Positions 18,127-28,656 of a DNA stretch of 64,000 bases are shown here, in pieces. The position numbers and the translations under genes were made by a program. Positions within the stretch are counted from its first letter, which is position 1, and each line of letters opens with the position of its first letter. This DNA comes from Lachnospiraceae bacterium (lineage in GTDB: Bacteria; Bacillota; Clostridia; Lachnospirales; Lachnospiraceae), in NCBI GenBank assembly GCA_910574865.1, contig CAJTDN010000001.1, forward strand, positions 124,001 to 188,000, given 5' to 3'. The notes under the pieces are model-generated. The model made no database searches. It saw nothing but the letters and a program-made list of their open reading frames with translations, and was not told where the DNA came from.

Positions 18127-18155
18127 ATGCTAACACAAATTTTGCAAAATGTAAA
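18127..18155 (-). promoter_or_regulatory. Candidate promoter of tRNA-Arg
   Basis: On the minus strand TTTACA (18150-18155), 17-bp spacer, TAGCAT (18127-18132). Predicted start is about 40 nt before the mature tRNA 5' end. The -10 is weak, so this is a moderate call. Confidence 0.45.
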
Positions 18156-18241
18156 GTGTTTTCTTCCGTTTCGATTCATTTTTGCTTCATTTTCCTGGTT
18201 ATGGTTCCTGATTATTGTAAAATTCGCTTCCATATATAGGG

Positions 18242-18263
18242 CAGCTCCTGTTTTCAGGAGCCG
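18242..18263 (-). terminator. Candidate terminator of the SpaA-type surface protein gene
   Basis: AGCTCCTG and CAGGAGC(C)G pair around a TTTT loop 14 bp beyond the stop codon. There is no clear T-run after the stem on the minus strand, so termination efficiency is uncertain. Confidence 0.4.
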
Positions 18264-18276
18264 CCTTCTTAATGCA

Positions 18277-21200
18277 CTATCTTTTTCTTCTTCGTCTACG
18301 CCTCCTTTGCCTTCTCCCATATCGAAATCCCCATCCAATCACGGCAGCAGACGCTCCCATGGCAATCAAATATGGCATCCACTCTTTTGCATCTCCGGTC
18401 TTCACGACCGGGGGTCTCGGTTGTTCCGGCTGCGGAACCGATGTTTCTTCGTTCGGTTCTTCCGGCTTTTTTGGCTCCTTCGGTTTCTTCGGTTCTTCTG
18501 GCTCCTCCGGTTTCTCCGGCTCCTTTGATTCTTCCGGCTCTTCTGGTTTCTCCGGCTCCTTTGGTTCTTCCGGCTCTTCTGGCTTCTCCGGCTCCTTTGG
18601 TTCTTCCGGCTCCTCCGGCTTCTCTGGTTCTTCTGGCTTCTCTGGTTCTTCTGGCTTCTCCGGCTCCTTTTCATTTTCCACATGCAAAACGCCAACTTCC
18701 TGGCCATCTATTTTACCGTCCGCGTCCACCACGATTTCATAAATCCTATCATCCAGTATATATCCTTCTACCGTCTTGGTTTCTTGGAAACAATATGTTC
18801 CGGGACTTAGATGGGACAATTCCAGCATCCCCTCTTCGTTCGTAATCACGACCTTCTTTTCCGTCAAAGCTCCTTCTCCTGGCTTTTCTTCTCCCGATTC
18901 TCCATCTTCTTCCGACTCGTCCCCTTCTTCCTTCGTCTCGCCGCTCTCCCCCGGCTCGTCCTCTTCCTTCGTTTCCTCTCCTTTCTCCGACTCGTTCCCT
19001 TCGTCTTTCGATTCCTCTTCTTTCTCCGACTCGTCCCCTTCTTCCTTCGTCTCGCCGCTCTCCCCCGGCTCGTCCTCTTCCTTCGTTTCCTCTCCTTTCT
19101 CTGACTCGTTCCCTTCTTCTTTCGATTCCTCTTCTTTCTCCGACTCGGTTCCTTCCTCCAATTTCGGGGCTTCCCCGGGATTACCATTTTCCCCGGACTC
19201 GGCTTTTCTCCAAAATGCAAATTCTACCCCCGGCAACGGCTCTTTCGTTTCCTTGTCTATTTTATACAATTGAACGCGGGATGGCCGGTTTTCCAACTTG
19301 AGCACGCATTCCACGATTGCCGTGTCTTGATCCTGATACGCGAGCGTCACCTCATAAACCTCATCGCTTAACACGTATCCTTCGGGCGGGGTAATTTCTT
19401 TCACCATATACGTCCCTAAAAATAACGGTTTCGATTCCGCCACGCCTTGTGCCGTCGTAATCGTGTCTACCACGTCACCTTTTAACGCCCTGACCGTCCC
19501 GTCCGGCGTGACGACGTCCTCTGCCGCCGTAATTTCAAACACGGCGCCATCCAATGGCACCTCCGTATCGGAATCCGCCTTTTCCTCATCTGATGCCTCT
19601 CCATCTTCCGTCTCTCCATCTGCACTTTCACCATTCGGTTCTTCATCCGTCATCCCTTCCTTTCCCGCTTCTATTTCTTGTCTCTCCGCGCTCTCTCCAC
19701 GTACGCCTTCGTCCGTGACCACTTTGCCCGACTCTCCTGAATTCGGTTTTGCATCGGATTTCTCCTCATTCCTATTTTTCGCGCCGAATTTTTCGACGCG
19801 GATTTTTCCCATCGCGTTTTCATCCATAAATTCAACCACAAGTGGATGCTCCCACGTCGCACCGTCCTCGACCGTAAATTCCAGAAGTTCGCCTTTCAGG
19901 TAGCCCTGCGGCGCGTTTTGTTCCTCAAGATAATACGTGCCACTTTTCAACATGTCCGGAAATGTAAACTGCCCGTTCCCATCCGTTTGAAACGTCTCGT
20001 GCACTTCCTTGTTCGGATAACGCGTCGTCATCGTAACTGGTTCTTTGTTCTCATCTAGCAGGCGAAACTCCACCCCCGCTATCGGAATGGCCCTGCCAGT
20101 ACCCGCATCCCTCTTCACGACCATCACCGGACTCACAATCCACTTGTCCTCTTTATAAATGCCCTTGAGCGTCACCCGCTCTCTGGTAATGGTCACGTCA
20201 AACGGCTCAATGGGTTTCACGCCTTCCGGATACTTTGTCTCCGTAACCGTATAAGTGTCATACAGAAGCATCCCTCGTGGCTGCTCACTCGAAGCCGTCG
20301 TGGCAAATCCGTTCTCATCGGTCACAATAGTCAACACCGTTTCGCCCGTGGTCTTCGAAGTAAACGTAAACTCGACTCCCGAAAGCCCCTCCATTGTATC
20401 GTCATCCGTTTCCAGATTTTCCAAAAGCTTGACAATTTCCACGTTACCGCGAATCACGTCTTCGCCGCTTTCCACCTCGTACTCGAACACCCGCGTCACC
20501 ACGTCTCTTGGATTACTCGCCTTCACCACATGGCTTTGACCGTCAACCAAATAACCCGTTGGTGCTTTCGCTTCTCTCACCATGTAGTCACCCAGCGGCA
20601 GCTCCCGCGAAACCGCCGTCCCGCCCGCGTCCGTGACAAGCTCGTCCACCTTGCTTCCTGCCGTGTCGTACACCTCGTATACTGCACCGGCAAGCGTTGC
20701 CGCTCCTTGCGGTTCCCCCTTGCCGGTTTCCGCATCCACCTTGTTTAGACGAATCCGTACCTTCTGCGGCACTTCCGCGCTGGTCACGCCATACTCGAAC
20801 ACCTGCGTCGTCGTGTCGGAAGGCGTACTTCCATTCACCGTATAGGTTTTCCCGTCAAGCAGGTAGCCCTTCGGCGCCTTCGTTTCCCGCACCGTGTAAT
20901 TACCGAGTGCCAACTCCTGCGAAACCGCCGTCCCATTCACGTCCGTGGTCAGTTCATCCACTCTGTTTCCCGACGCGTCGTATATCCCATACACCGCACC
21001 GGCAAGCGTTGCCGCTCCTTGCGGTTCCCCCTTGCCGGTTTCCGCATCCACCTTGTTTAGGCGAATCCGTACCTTCTGCGGCACTTCCGCGCTGGTCACG
21101 CCATACTCGAACACCTGCGTCGTCGTGTCGGAAGGCGTACTTCCATTCACCGTATAGGTTTTCCCGTCAAGCAGGTAGCCCTTCGGTGCCTTCGTTTCCC

Positions 21201-23109
21201 GCACCGTGTAATTACCGAGTGCCAACTCCTGCGAAACCGCCGTCCCGCCCGCGTCCGTGACAAGCTCGTCCACCTTGCTTCCTGCCGTGTCGTACACCTC
21301 GTATACCGCACCGGCAAGCGTCGCCCCGTTCTGCAGCGCGGCAAGCCCCGTCTGCGCGTCCACCTTGCTCAATCGGATCTGCAGCCTCTGCGGGATTTCC
21401 CGCGACTGAACCGTGGCCGTCCGGCTGCTTTCCACCACCACCTGGTGACTCTCCACGTCTAGCGTGTACCCCTTCGGAGCCGTGATTTCCTTCACATAAT
21501 AAGTCCCCACGTCCAACTCGACCTCATTGGTATCCCCGTTCTTATCCGTCACAAGCGTCGCCACCGGCTCTGCTTGACTCCTTGTTCCCACATCTGCGCG
21601 ATAAACACCATAAACCGAACCCGCCAGAGAATAACTTTGATTTCCATTCGTCCAACTCTGGTTTGCCGAAATCTTTTTTAATTTCAGTTTTCCTACGGAC
21701 TCCCCAGTCTTGACAATCGTTACCGCAAAAGGACCGCCGCTCTCCTTAGGAAATATGCTCGTAATTTGATTCCACGGCGTGGAATCGTCCGGCGCCCATG
21801 TCTGGTAATTAAAATGTGTCTCCGAGGAATGCCACACCAGCTGATCAGACACCCCGCTGACATACTGCGCGTAATTGTTGGCCGCGCCGTCGGTATAACG
21901 CGCGAAGCTTTCCCCACAATACAGCAAGACATGGTTATGTGCGCTGTTCCCCCAGCTTAAGCCTGACGCGTCGTGGCCATACATTCCGTCCGTAAAGAAC
22001 AACCTCTGCGCCGTGTCCGCGTTCGGAAACTTGCCATTGTTGCCGCCCGCACCGGAAACCAGCGGATTTTTCAAGTCCCACGTCCATATGATGTCGCCCG
22101 CGTCCCAATAATCATCGGCCACGAGCACCTTCACCATGTCGTCCCAACTGTCGGATATGTACGTCTTATACTCTACGTGCGAGCTCGCGAGGAAGGACAC
22201 CCAGCCAGATTCCCCCGGCAACACCGGGTTCGTCCCCGAATTATCCACGTTTGCCCCTGCCGCCTGCAAGGCGGCCGTATTGTTCACGAAACTCGTGTTC
22301 CTCCCGTCACTTTCCCCGGTCACACGCGCGCCGCCTTTCATCAGCATGTGCCATATGAAACCGGTGCAGTTCATCCCCGCCTGGCCGGGCCGCACGTCGC
22401 GCCCGTTATAATTGGCGTCGCCGTTTGGATTTCGGTTGTCGCCCCCATCGTAAACAGTCCCGAGATAATACCCCGTGTTCGCCTGCCCGTGCATCCATGA
22501 CAACAGATACGGTTTTTCAAAGCCGAACACGTCGGACAACGTGTCACCGCCCTCATTGTACGTCCTCGCGTAGACCGTGCCCGAAAGTCCAAGGCCGCCC
22601 GCGTCCCAGCCTTTCGACCGGCCAATTGCCCGGCGCAACATGCTTCCCATGATTCCGCCTTGTTCGGCTTCGTATACCTCCAGCTTGCCCGGCACCCCGT
22701 TAAATCCCACGTCCTCGCCGGGGTCAATGCAATCTCCCGCGCCCGCCCGTGACGCGTTCTCTTCCGCATCCTGCACCGGCGGCACGGCATCCTCATCCAC
22801 TGACGGCTGCAGCGGCTTTTCATCCACCGCGTCCCGCACCGGCGGCACGGCATCCTCATCCACCGGCGGCTGCAGCGGCTTTTCATCCACCGCATCCCGC
22901 ACCGGCGGCACGGCATCCTCATCCACCGGCGGCTGCAGCGGCTTTTCATCCACCGCGTCCCGCACCGGCGGCCTCGTCCTTTCATTTACCAACTCCTGCA
23001 CCAAAGGCATGCTTTTTCCACCCTCCGTCGCCAGCACGCGGACGGGCTGCATGAGGATTGCCAACATTACCGATGCAAGAATGCCCACCTTGATTCCTTG
23101 ATATCTCAT
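18277..23109 (-). CDS. Giant wall-anchored SpaA/Cna-B repeat protein with NlpC/P60-like domain
   Basis: 1610 residues from the ATG at 23109 (AAGGAGAG seven bases upstream; longer frame rejected). Signal peptide IKVGILASVMLAILMQP...VLAT, then acidic Pro-rich repeats PPVRDAVDEKPLQP. About residues 150-460 form a cysteine-hydrolase-like domain: NCTGFIWHML (candidate nucleophile Cys near 248) and AHNHVLLYCGE (candidate His near 390), as in NlpC/P60. Then about eight SpaA/Cna-B beta domains, each with K..K.D...G and a YTVRETKAPKGY-type E-box; these usually form Lys-Asn isopeptide bonds. Two acidic low-complexity inserts interrupt domains 7 and 8. A KPEEPE wall-spanning repeat, PPVVKTGD sorting-like motif, hydrophobic helix and RRRRRRRKR tail end it. 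Likely an adhesin or pilus-like scaffold; no sortase gene is nearby. Confidence 0.85.
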   Translation of the reverse strand: MRYQGIKVGILASVMLAILMQPVRVLATEGGKSMPLVQELVNERTRPPVRDAVDEKPLQPPVDEDAVPPVRDAVDEKPLQPPVDEDAVPPVRDAVDEKPLQPSVDEDAVPPVQDAEENASRAGAGDCIDPGEDVGFNGVPGKLEVYEAEQGGIMGSMLRRAIGRSKGWDAGGLGLSGTVYARTYNEGGDTLSDVFGFEKPYLLSWMHGQANTGYYLGTVYDGGDNRNPNGDANYNGRDVRPGQAGMNCTGFIWHMLMKGGARVTGESDGRNTSFVNNTAALQAAGANVDNSGTNPVLPGESGWVSFLASSHVEYKTYISDSWDDMVKVLVADDYWDAGDIIWTWDLKNPLVSGAGGNNGKFPNADTAQRLFFTDGMYGHDASGLSWGNSAHNHVLLYCGESFARYTDGAANNYAQYVSGVSDQLVWHSSETHFNYQTWAPDDSTPWNQITSIFPKESGGPFAVTIVKTGESVGKLKLKKISANQSWTNGNQSYSLAGSVYGVYRADVGTRSQAEPVATLVTDKNGDTNEVELDVGTYYVKEITAPKGYTLDVESHQVVVESSRTATVQSREIPQRLQIRLSKVDAQTGLAALQNGATLAGAVYEVYDTAGSKVDELVTDAGGTAVSQELALGNYTVRETKAPKGYLLDGKTYTVNGSTPSDTTTQVFEYGVTSAEVPQKVRIRLNKVDAETGKGEPQGAATLAGAVYGIYDASGNRVDELTTDVNGTAVSQELALGNYTVRETKAPKGYLLDGKTYTVNGSTPSDTTTQVFEYGVTSAEVPQKVRIRLNKVDAETGKGEPQGAATLAGAVYEVYDTAGSKVDELVTDAGGTAVSRELPLGDYMVREAKAPTGYLVDGQSHVVKASNPRDVVTRVFEYEVESGEDVIRGNVEIVKLLENLETDDDTMEGLSGVEFTFTSKTTGETVLTIVTDENGFATTASSEQPRGMLLYDTYTVTETKYPEGVKPIEPFDVTITRERVTLKGIYKEDKWIVSPVMVVKRDAGTGRAIPIAGVEFRLLDENKEPVTMTTRYPNKEVHETFQTDGNGQFTFPDMLKSGTYYLEEQNAPQGYLKGELLEFTVEDGATWEHPLVVEFMDENAMGKIRVEKFGAKNRNEEKSDAKPNSGESGKVVTDEGVRGESAERQEIEAGKEGMTDEEPNGESADGETEDGEASDEEKADSDTEVPLDGAVFEITAAEDVVTPDGTVRALKGDVVDTITTAQGVAESKPLFLGTYMVKEITPPEGYVLSDEVYEVTLAYQDQDTAIVECVLKLENRPSRVQLYKIDKETKEPLPGVEFAFWRKAESGENGNPGEAPKLEEGTESEKEEESKEEGNESEKGEETKEEDEPGESGETKEEGDESEKEEESKDEGNESEKGEETKEEDEPGESGETKEEGDESEEDGESGEEKPGEGALTEKKVVITNEEGMLELSHLSPGTYCFQETKTVEGYILDDRIYEIVVDADGKIDGQEVGVLHVENEKEPEKPEEPEKPEEPEKPEEPEEPKEPEKPEEPEEPKEPEKPEEPEESKEPEKPEEPEEPKKPKEPKKPEEPNEETSVPQPEQPRPPVVKTGDAKEWMPYLIAMGASAAVIGWGFRYGRRQRRRRRRRKR
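18425..18665 (-). repeat. Wall-spanning Lys-Pro-Glu repeat region
   Basis: Tandem DNA repeats of roughly 9-30 bp encode EKPEEPEKPEEPEEPKEP-type sequence immediately before the sorting motif. This is a typical extended proline-rich wall spacer and is prone to copy-number change. Confidence 0.8.
20691..21314 (-). repeat. Two near-identical 312-bp repeats (SpaA domains)
   Basis: The block beginning CAAGCGTTGCCGCTCC at 20691 recurs at 21003 with an exact 312-bp offset and long stretches without mismatch. Each unit encodes one 104-residue SpaA domain (KVRIRLNKVDAETGKGEPQG...). The near identity implies recent duplication or ongoing gene conversion. Confidence 0.85.
22771..22974 (-). repeat. 63-bp tandem repeats in the N-terminal region of the surface protein
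   Basis: GGCACGGCATCCTCATCCAC occurs at 22781, 22844 and 22907, a strict 63-bp period. Each unit encodes 21 residues of the type PPVRDAVDEKPLQPPVDEDAV. Almost no divergence between copies. Confidence 0.9.
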
Positions 23110-23141
23110 TCTTATTCTCTCCTTTTCATCGGTAATTTCCA

Positions 23142-24092
23142 TCAACAACTGACGTATTTTTGCAGGATTAACTTCTTCGCCTCCCGCTCGTAGAAATAGG
23201 CATGGTTGGACAGCACTTCCTCATCGGCCACCTGGGTCTCGTTGATTTCCGTCACCATCTCGTCCATCTCCTTCTGCTCGAGGCTATAGGACTCGGGCAC
23301 GATGATAACCTCGTGCACGCTGCTAGGAAGCACGCTGAAATCCTCGCCGACAATGTTCCCCACCATCTCCAGCACGTGCGGATAAACGATACATGCCGCG
23401 CCAAAACTGCGCAGTTGGTTGGAGAGCACGTACATGAAGTCCTCCTCGCCCTCCCGGCCGGATTTCAAGCCATTTGTCCCGCAGTACAAAAGATTCCTCC
23501 GCCCGCCGCATTCGGAAGGGCAAAGAAGTTCGTCCATCGTCCGCCTCATCGTAGTCAGTTCTGCCGGGAGCAGGCGCGTCACGTTCTGCTCCGCCGCCCT
23601 GATCATGTCCTCCACCTTTACATCCCACAATTTGAGATGTTCGTTTCGAACCAGCATCGTCGCCGTCCCCTTGGAATTGATACCTAAAAGAACGTAAAAT
23701 ACAATGCTCAAGTCCAGAAAAGGCATGTTGGGAACGTCCCGCAGCAACTCCTGGTTCTGGCCCGTGTTAATCAATTTGAAAACAATCTTGTCATGAACCC
23801 GCTCGAACCGCTCCAGCATGCCGACCCCTTCCGGCATCTGTGCCCTGGCCTCCTGACAGAACCGTTCGATATCCTTCACGATGTCGTCCAGCGTTTCCCC
23901 TTTTTGATAACGCATGTAAAACTCTTCCAGATAAATCGTCGGAGACATGTTCCTGCCTTCCGTTTCCATCATGATGCCCAACCTCTCGGTTCCATTGTTC
24001 CTAAGCGTCCTATATAGGTTCGCCCTCATTCCCCCTTCCATCTTATAGTTCATTTTCTTTTCAACCGCGCCTGCAAACTCCTGATAATTCAT
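23142..24092 (-). CDS. DUF5688 family protein
   Basis: 316 residues from the ATG at 24092, with AAGGAG five bases upstream; the longer frame lacks a ribosome site. The start MNYQEFAGAVEKKMN and the downstream pattern (YLEEFYMRYQKGETLDDIV, LPSSVHEVIIVPES, L.NHAYFYER) are typical of DUF5688, a cytoplasmic family abundant in Lachnospiraceae whose function is not known. It precedes the giant surface protein by 33 bp and is probably in the same transcript. Confidence 0.82.
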   Translation of the reverse strand: MNYQEFAGAVEKKMNYKMEGGMRANLYRTLRNNGTERLGIMMETEGRNMSPTIYLEEFYMRYQKGETLDDIVKDIERFCQEARAQMPEGVGMLERFERVHDKIVFKLINTGQNQELLRDVPNMPFLDLSIVFYVLLGINSKGTATMLVRNEHLKLWDVKVEDMIRAAEQNVTRLLPAELTTMRRTMDELLCPSECGGRRNLLYCGTNGLKSGREGEEDFMYVLSNQLRSFGAACIVYPHVLEMVGNIVGEDFSVLPSSVHEVIIVPESYSLEQKEMDEMVTEINETQVADEEVLSNHAYFYEREAKKLILQKYVSC

Positions 24093-24213
24093 TCTGCTCC
24101 TTTCCTTTTGCGCGTCCATCTTGAAATTAAATGAGAAAGCCGGCATCGAAACATGCCATTATGATAAACCTGTTTTCCTAAAAAATGTGATTTGAAAAAT
24201 ATTATGTGAATAG

Positions 24214-24242
24214 ATTATAACGGCGGGGTCGCAAGAAAGCAA
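24214..24242 (-). promoter_or_regulatory. Promoter of the DUF5688/surface-protein operon
   Basis: Minus strand TTGCTT (24237-24242), 17-bp spacer, perfect TATAAT (24214-24219). The leader would be about 115 nt. A GGGGT/ACCCC pair brackets the -35 region. Otherwise the 24093-24440 stretch holds no gene that I can support. Confidence 0.65.
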
Positions 24243-24440
24243 CCCCCTATTTTCTCAATCGCGATATTTTGTGAACCTTGTACACTTTTAATCCCGAATT
24301 CACCCGGCCTGGCATCTCAAAGCCTTGACCATTCCTTGTATTTACTGGATTTTTGTTCCTGTTAATTTTTCATAATACCTGGCAATGGAGCAGTAGTCGT
24401 CCTGCTTATGTCTTTCTAATTTATTTTTTGAATTTTGCAC

Positions 24441-24476
24441 AAAAAAGAGAAGACATATGCATCCACATGTCCTCTC
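24441..24476 (-). terminator. Terminator of efp
   Basis: Minus strand GAGAGGACAT, 8-10 base loop, ATATGTCTTCTC, then TTTTTT. Lies about 40 bp after the efp stop. Confidence 0.8.
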
Positions 24477-24514
24477 ATCTTCTCCCTTAAAGCGGCACGC
24501 CTGACACGTCCACG

Positions 24515-25072
24515 TTATGCCCTCGACAAATATTCCCCGGTGCGGGTGTCAATTTTCAGCACGTCGCCCGTCTCCACGAACAGAGGAACCATCACGACCG
24601 CCCCCGTCTCCACCGTGGCCGGCTTGGTCGCGCCCTGAGCCGTGTCGCCCTTGAAGCCCGGCTCCGTCTCGGTAATCGCCAATTCCACGAACAACGGCGG
24701 CTCCACGGAAAACACGTTGCCCTTGTGGGAACAAATCTTCACGACCTCGTTCTCCTTTACGAACTTCAACGCGTCGCCGACCACGTCGGAGTTCAGCGCG
24801 ATCTGGTCGTACGTCTCCACGTCCATGAAATTATACAAGTCGCCGTCCTGGTACAAGTACTGCATGTCCTTCCGGTCAATATGTGCGTTCTCAAACTTCT
24901 CGGTCGGGCGGAAAGTCTTCTCCACCACGCCGCCGCTGATGATGTTCTTCAGCTTCGTGCGGACGAACGCCGCGCCCTTTCCTGGTTTTACGTGTTGAAA
25001 CTCCATAATCTGGTAAATATTTCCCTCAATCTCCACGGTTATGCCATTCTTAAAATCTCCTGCTGAAACCAT
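24515..25072 (-). CDS. efp: Elongation factor P
   Basis: 185 residues, standard length. Relieves ribosome stalling at polyproline. N-terminal KOW-like domain [20 protein letters not shown]; the modifiable tip loop is [12 protein letters not shown]; two OB domains end in [18 protein letters not shown] perfect AAGGAGG precedes the ATG. Given the proline-rich wall region of the surface protein next door, EF-P would be needed to translate it (inference). Monocistronic, with its own promoter and terminator. Confidence 0.97.
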   Translation of the reverse strand: MVSAGDFKNGITVEIEGNIYQIMEFQHVKPGKGAAFVRTKLKNIISGGVVEKTFRPTEKFENAHIDRKDMQYLYQDGDLYNFMDVETYDQIALNSDVVGDALKFVKENEVVKICSHKGNVFSVEPPLFVELAITETEPGFKGDTAQGATKPATVETGAVVMVPLFVETGDVLKIDTRTGEYLSRA

Positions 25073-25114
25073 TTGTAATCCTCCTTCAAATTAAATGCCA
25101 CTGGACTGCATACC

Positions 25115-25143
25115 ATTTTATACTAGTTTCCGCCATTTTTCAA
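25115..25143 (-). promoter_or_regulatory. Promoter of efp
   Basis: Minus strand TTGAAA (25138-25143), 17-bp spacer, TAAAAT (25115-25120), giving a leader of roughly 35 nt ahead of the AAGGAGG. Confidence 0.65.
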
Positions 25144-25183
25144 CCCTTTTTTATCGCCAACGTAAATTATGTAACCCTATGGC

Positions 25184-25399
25184 GTTACTAATCACGGGGC
25201 TGTGCGCCCCGCCGCACGGCCACCGTCCGATAAAGTGATGGTGTCGATAGGGCATCCAGCCCATTGACGTAGGCAATTTAACCTCATCAGCCGCGAAGCG
25301 GCAATGAGGTTATGAGCAAGTAGCGAAGCGGATTGCGAATACCTGCTTGACTTGGCTGGATGCCGTTACAATCATGGCCGGTTAGGCCGTGATTGTAAC
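25184..25399. mobile_element. GTTAC-type MITE, copy 1 (216 bp) with 8-bp target duplication
   Basis: Begins GTTACTAATCACGG and ends in a hairpin GTTACAATCATGGCC...GGCCGTGATTGTAAC. Direct repeats CCTATGGC flank it at 25176-25183 and 25400-25407, a perfect 8-bp target-site duplication. No coding capacity. Compared with copy 2 it carries about 70 extra bp with GAAGCGG-type short repeats. The right-hand duplication contains the aroK stop codon, so insertion occurred at the very 3' end of aroK. Confidence 0.85.
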
Positions 25400-25400
25400 C

Positions 25401-25919
25401 CTATGGCCGCAAAAACGAAGCTATCTCCCCGCAAATCTGCCCGATGTCCTTCCCGTCCGTGGCAATCACGACGTCCGCCGCGGCTTCGTATTTTCCACGC
25501 CGCGCCTCCATCAAAGCGGCTATGTACTCCTCGTTCATGTTCCCGTTCAGGATAGGACGGCGCGTGTTGTCCTTCACCCTCCCGTAAACGGTCCGCGGCG
25601 TCGCGGTCAAGAGCACCACGCGCCCGTTTTCTTTCATCAGGGCGACATTCTCCTCCCGCAGCACGGCCCCGCCGCCGCATGATACGACGCATCCGCCCCG
25701 CGCCTTCAACTTCCGCAAAAGCCCCGTCTCCAAGTTCCGAAAATATTCTTCCCCGTGTATCGCGAAAATGTCCGCAATGCTCATCCCCTGCCGGCGGGCA
25801 ATCTCCTCGTCCATCTCGACCACGTCCATTTTGTACAAGTAGCCCAATTTCCTCGCAATGGTCGATTTTCCCGTTCCCATGAAACCAATCAACACGATGT
25901 TGTAACTTAGCGCCTTCAT
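25401..25919 (-). CDS. aroK: Shikimate kinase
   Basis: 172 residues from the ATG at 25919 (AGGAG nine bases upstream; an ATG two codons earlier sits too close to it). Phosphorylates shikimate in aromatic amino-acid synthesis. Walker A GFMGTGKST; shikimate-binding DEEIARRQG; RNLE and the SCGGGAVLR Walker-B-like loop; lid RRPILNG. Its TAG stop lies inside the target duplication of the MITE that follows it. Confidence 0.95.
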   Translation of the reverse strand: MKALSYNIVLIGFMGTGKSTIARKLGYLYKMDVVEMDEEIARRQGMSIADIFAIHGEEYFRNLETGLLRKLKARGGCVVSCGGGAVLREENVALMKENGRVVLLTATPRTVYGRVKDNTRRPILNGNMNEEYIAALMEARRGKYEAAADVVIATDGKDIGQICGEIASFLRP

Positions 25920-26028
25920 CCCCATCCACTCCTCATACTGCCGTGCGGTTACAGTTCACTTAACACTTTACAACCCATCTGCCATATTGTCAACAAAATT
26001 TGTTATTTTCAATTACCATGAATCGCAA

Positions 26029-26730
26029 CTATTTCCCGTTTCCTTTTGCCAACGCCCCTTTGACGTCCTTTTTAAATTGCTCCCACGCGTCCCCGTCCTC
26101 CACGAAATATTTCGGGCAGTTCTTCCCCGTCACGTCGTAATGGCGAATCACGTCATTTTCGTCCAAATTGTATTTCGCACAGATAAACGCCGTCAATTGC
26201 ACCATCGACTTGTACGTCGCCTCGTTAAACTCGCCCGTCTCGTCCGGGTGGCAGCACTCGATGGAAACCGTGTCGTGGTTCCGGTCGTTCGAGGCATAGG
26301 CAAGCTCCCACGTCGGGACGCACTGCACGATTTCGCCCTCCAGGCCGACCACGAAATGGCTGCTCACGTAGTCCCCGTGCCCATCCTGCAGGCTGTTGAA
26401 ATAGTCGCGGTTCTGCTGCGCGGTGCTGCCGGGATTGGCCGTATAGTGGATGACGACTCCGGTAATCGGATCCGACCCGGTGCCCGGCCTCGAGTATTCG
26501 TTCACGTCCAGAAGCTGCACGCTGATGTCCGGCTCTGACGCGTCCACGTCCAAGCTGATGTATGTTTCCCTGCCCACAAAGCCCCTCACGGCCAGCACAA
26601 CGAAAAGCACCAACAACACGCCAACGCCAAAGCCGACCAGTGCGCTCCTCTTGTCTACCGATTGCAAAAACTGCGCCATCATCCTTCTCGTACTTCTTTT
26701 CTTCCTATTCTGAGACTTCATTCGTACCAT
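26029..26730 (-). CDS. Membrane-anchored N-acetylmuramoyl-L-alanine amidase (Amidase_2)
   Basis: 233 residues from the ATG at 26730 (AAAAGG six bases upstream; longer frame has no ribosome site). A basic cytoplasmic start (SQNRKKRSTRRM) is followed by one membrane helix LVGFGVGVLLVLFVVLAVRG. The extracellular PGRP-type amidase carries zinc ligands in VVIHYTANPGST and IRHYDVTGKNCPKYF, and SSHFVVGLEGEIVQCVP matches the core. It would cut the MurNAc-L-Ala bond of peptidoglycan. No SH3 or choline-binding domain is present. Confidence 0.9.
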   Translation of the reverse strand: MVRMKSQNRKKRSTRRMMAQFLQSVDKRSALVGFGVGVLLVLFVVLAVRGFVGRETYISLDVDASEPDISVQLLDVNEYSRPGTGSDPITGVVIHYTANPGSTAQQNRDYFNSLQDGHGDYVSSHFVVGLEGEIVQCVPTWELAYASNDRNHDTVSIECCHPDETGEFNEATYKSMVQLTAFICAKYNLDENDVIRHYDVTGKNCPKYFVEDGDAWEQFKKDVKGALAKGNGK

Positions 26731-26911
26731 TCCATTCCTTTTCCTATATTCACCTTCACCGCCAAGATGGTCCTCTGCCCGCAAGTAGTTCATTTCAGCC
26801 CACACGGGGCATTTGGGAGGCCATTTCTTGTACGTTGTCACAAATTATAGTCCCGCACTTTTAACATGGCTAAAATATTTCATGAAGATTTTATGAATTT
26901 CCACTTCATCG

Positions 26912-26936
26912 AAAAGTCCGGGCCATCGCCCGGACT
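26912..26936 (-). terminator. Terminator of guaB
   Basis: AGTCCGGGC and GCCCGGACT form a 9-bp GC-rich stem with a 4-base loop, followed on the minus strand by TTTT. About 100 bp beyond the guaB stop. Nothing else is seen in 26731-27035. Confidence 0.75.
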
Positions 26937-27035
26937 CTGTCACTACCATCGCCATATATTTAACTTTTCACGCCGACATGTGGATGACGACACGGCCAGC
27001 TCTCCCCATAGGCGCTTTCGCCGTGGAGAGCAAAA

Positions 27036-28523
<1,488 letters not shown>

Positions 28524-28538
28524 TTAATATTATCCCTT

Positions 28539-28567
28539 ATCGTACATAAATTCGCGAAAAATGTCAA
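28539..28567 (-). promoter_or_regulatory. Promoter of guaB
   Basis: Minus strand consensus TTGACA (28562-28567), 17-bp spacer, TACGAT (28539-28544). The predicted leader is about 35 nt, too short for a purine riboswitch. Confidence 0.75.
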
Positions 28568-28656
28568 TACCTCCGGTCTTAAGTTTTAAATTTTTTCTTG
28601 TCCCTATGTTTCCAGTTTCCCCGATGCCGGCACTGGCAAAATGCTAACGAGCACGC

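Noticed and set aside
22771-22974. Regular 63-bp spacing suggesting a CRISPR array
   Set aside because: The whole period is repeated with no unique spacers, it is in frame within the surface protein gene, and no cas genes are present.
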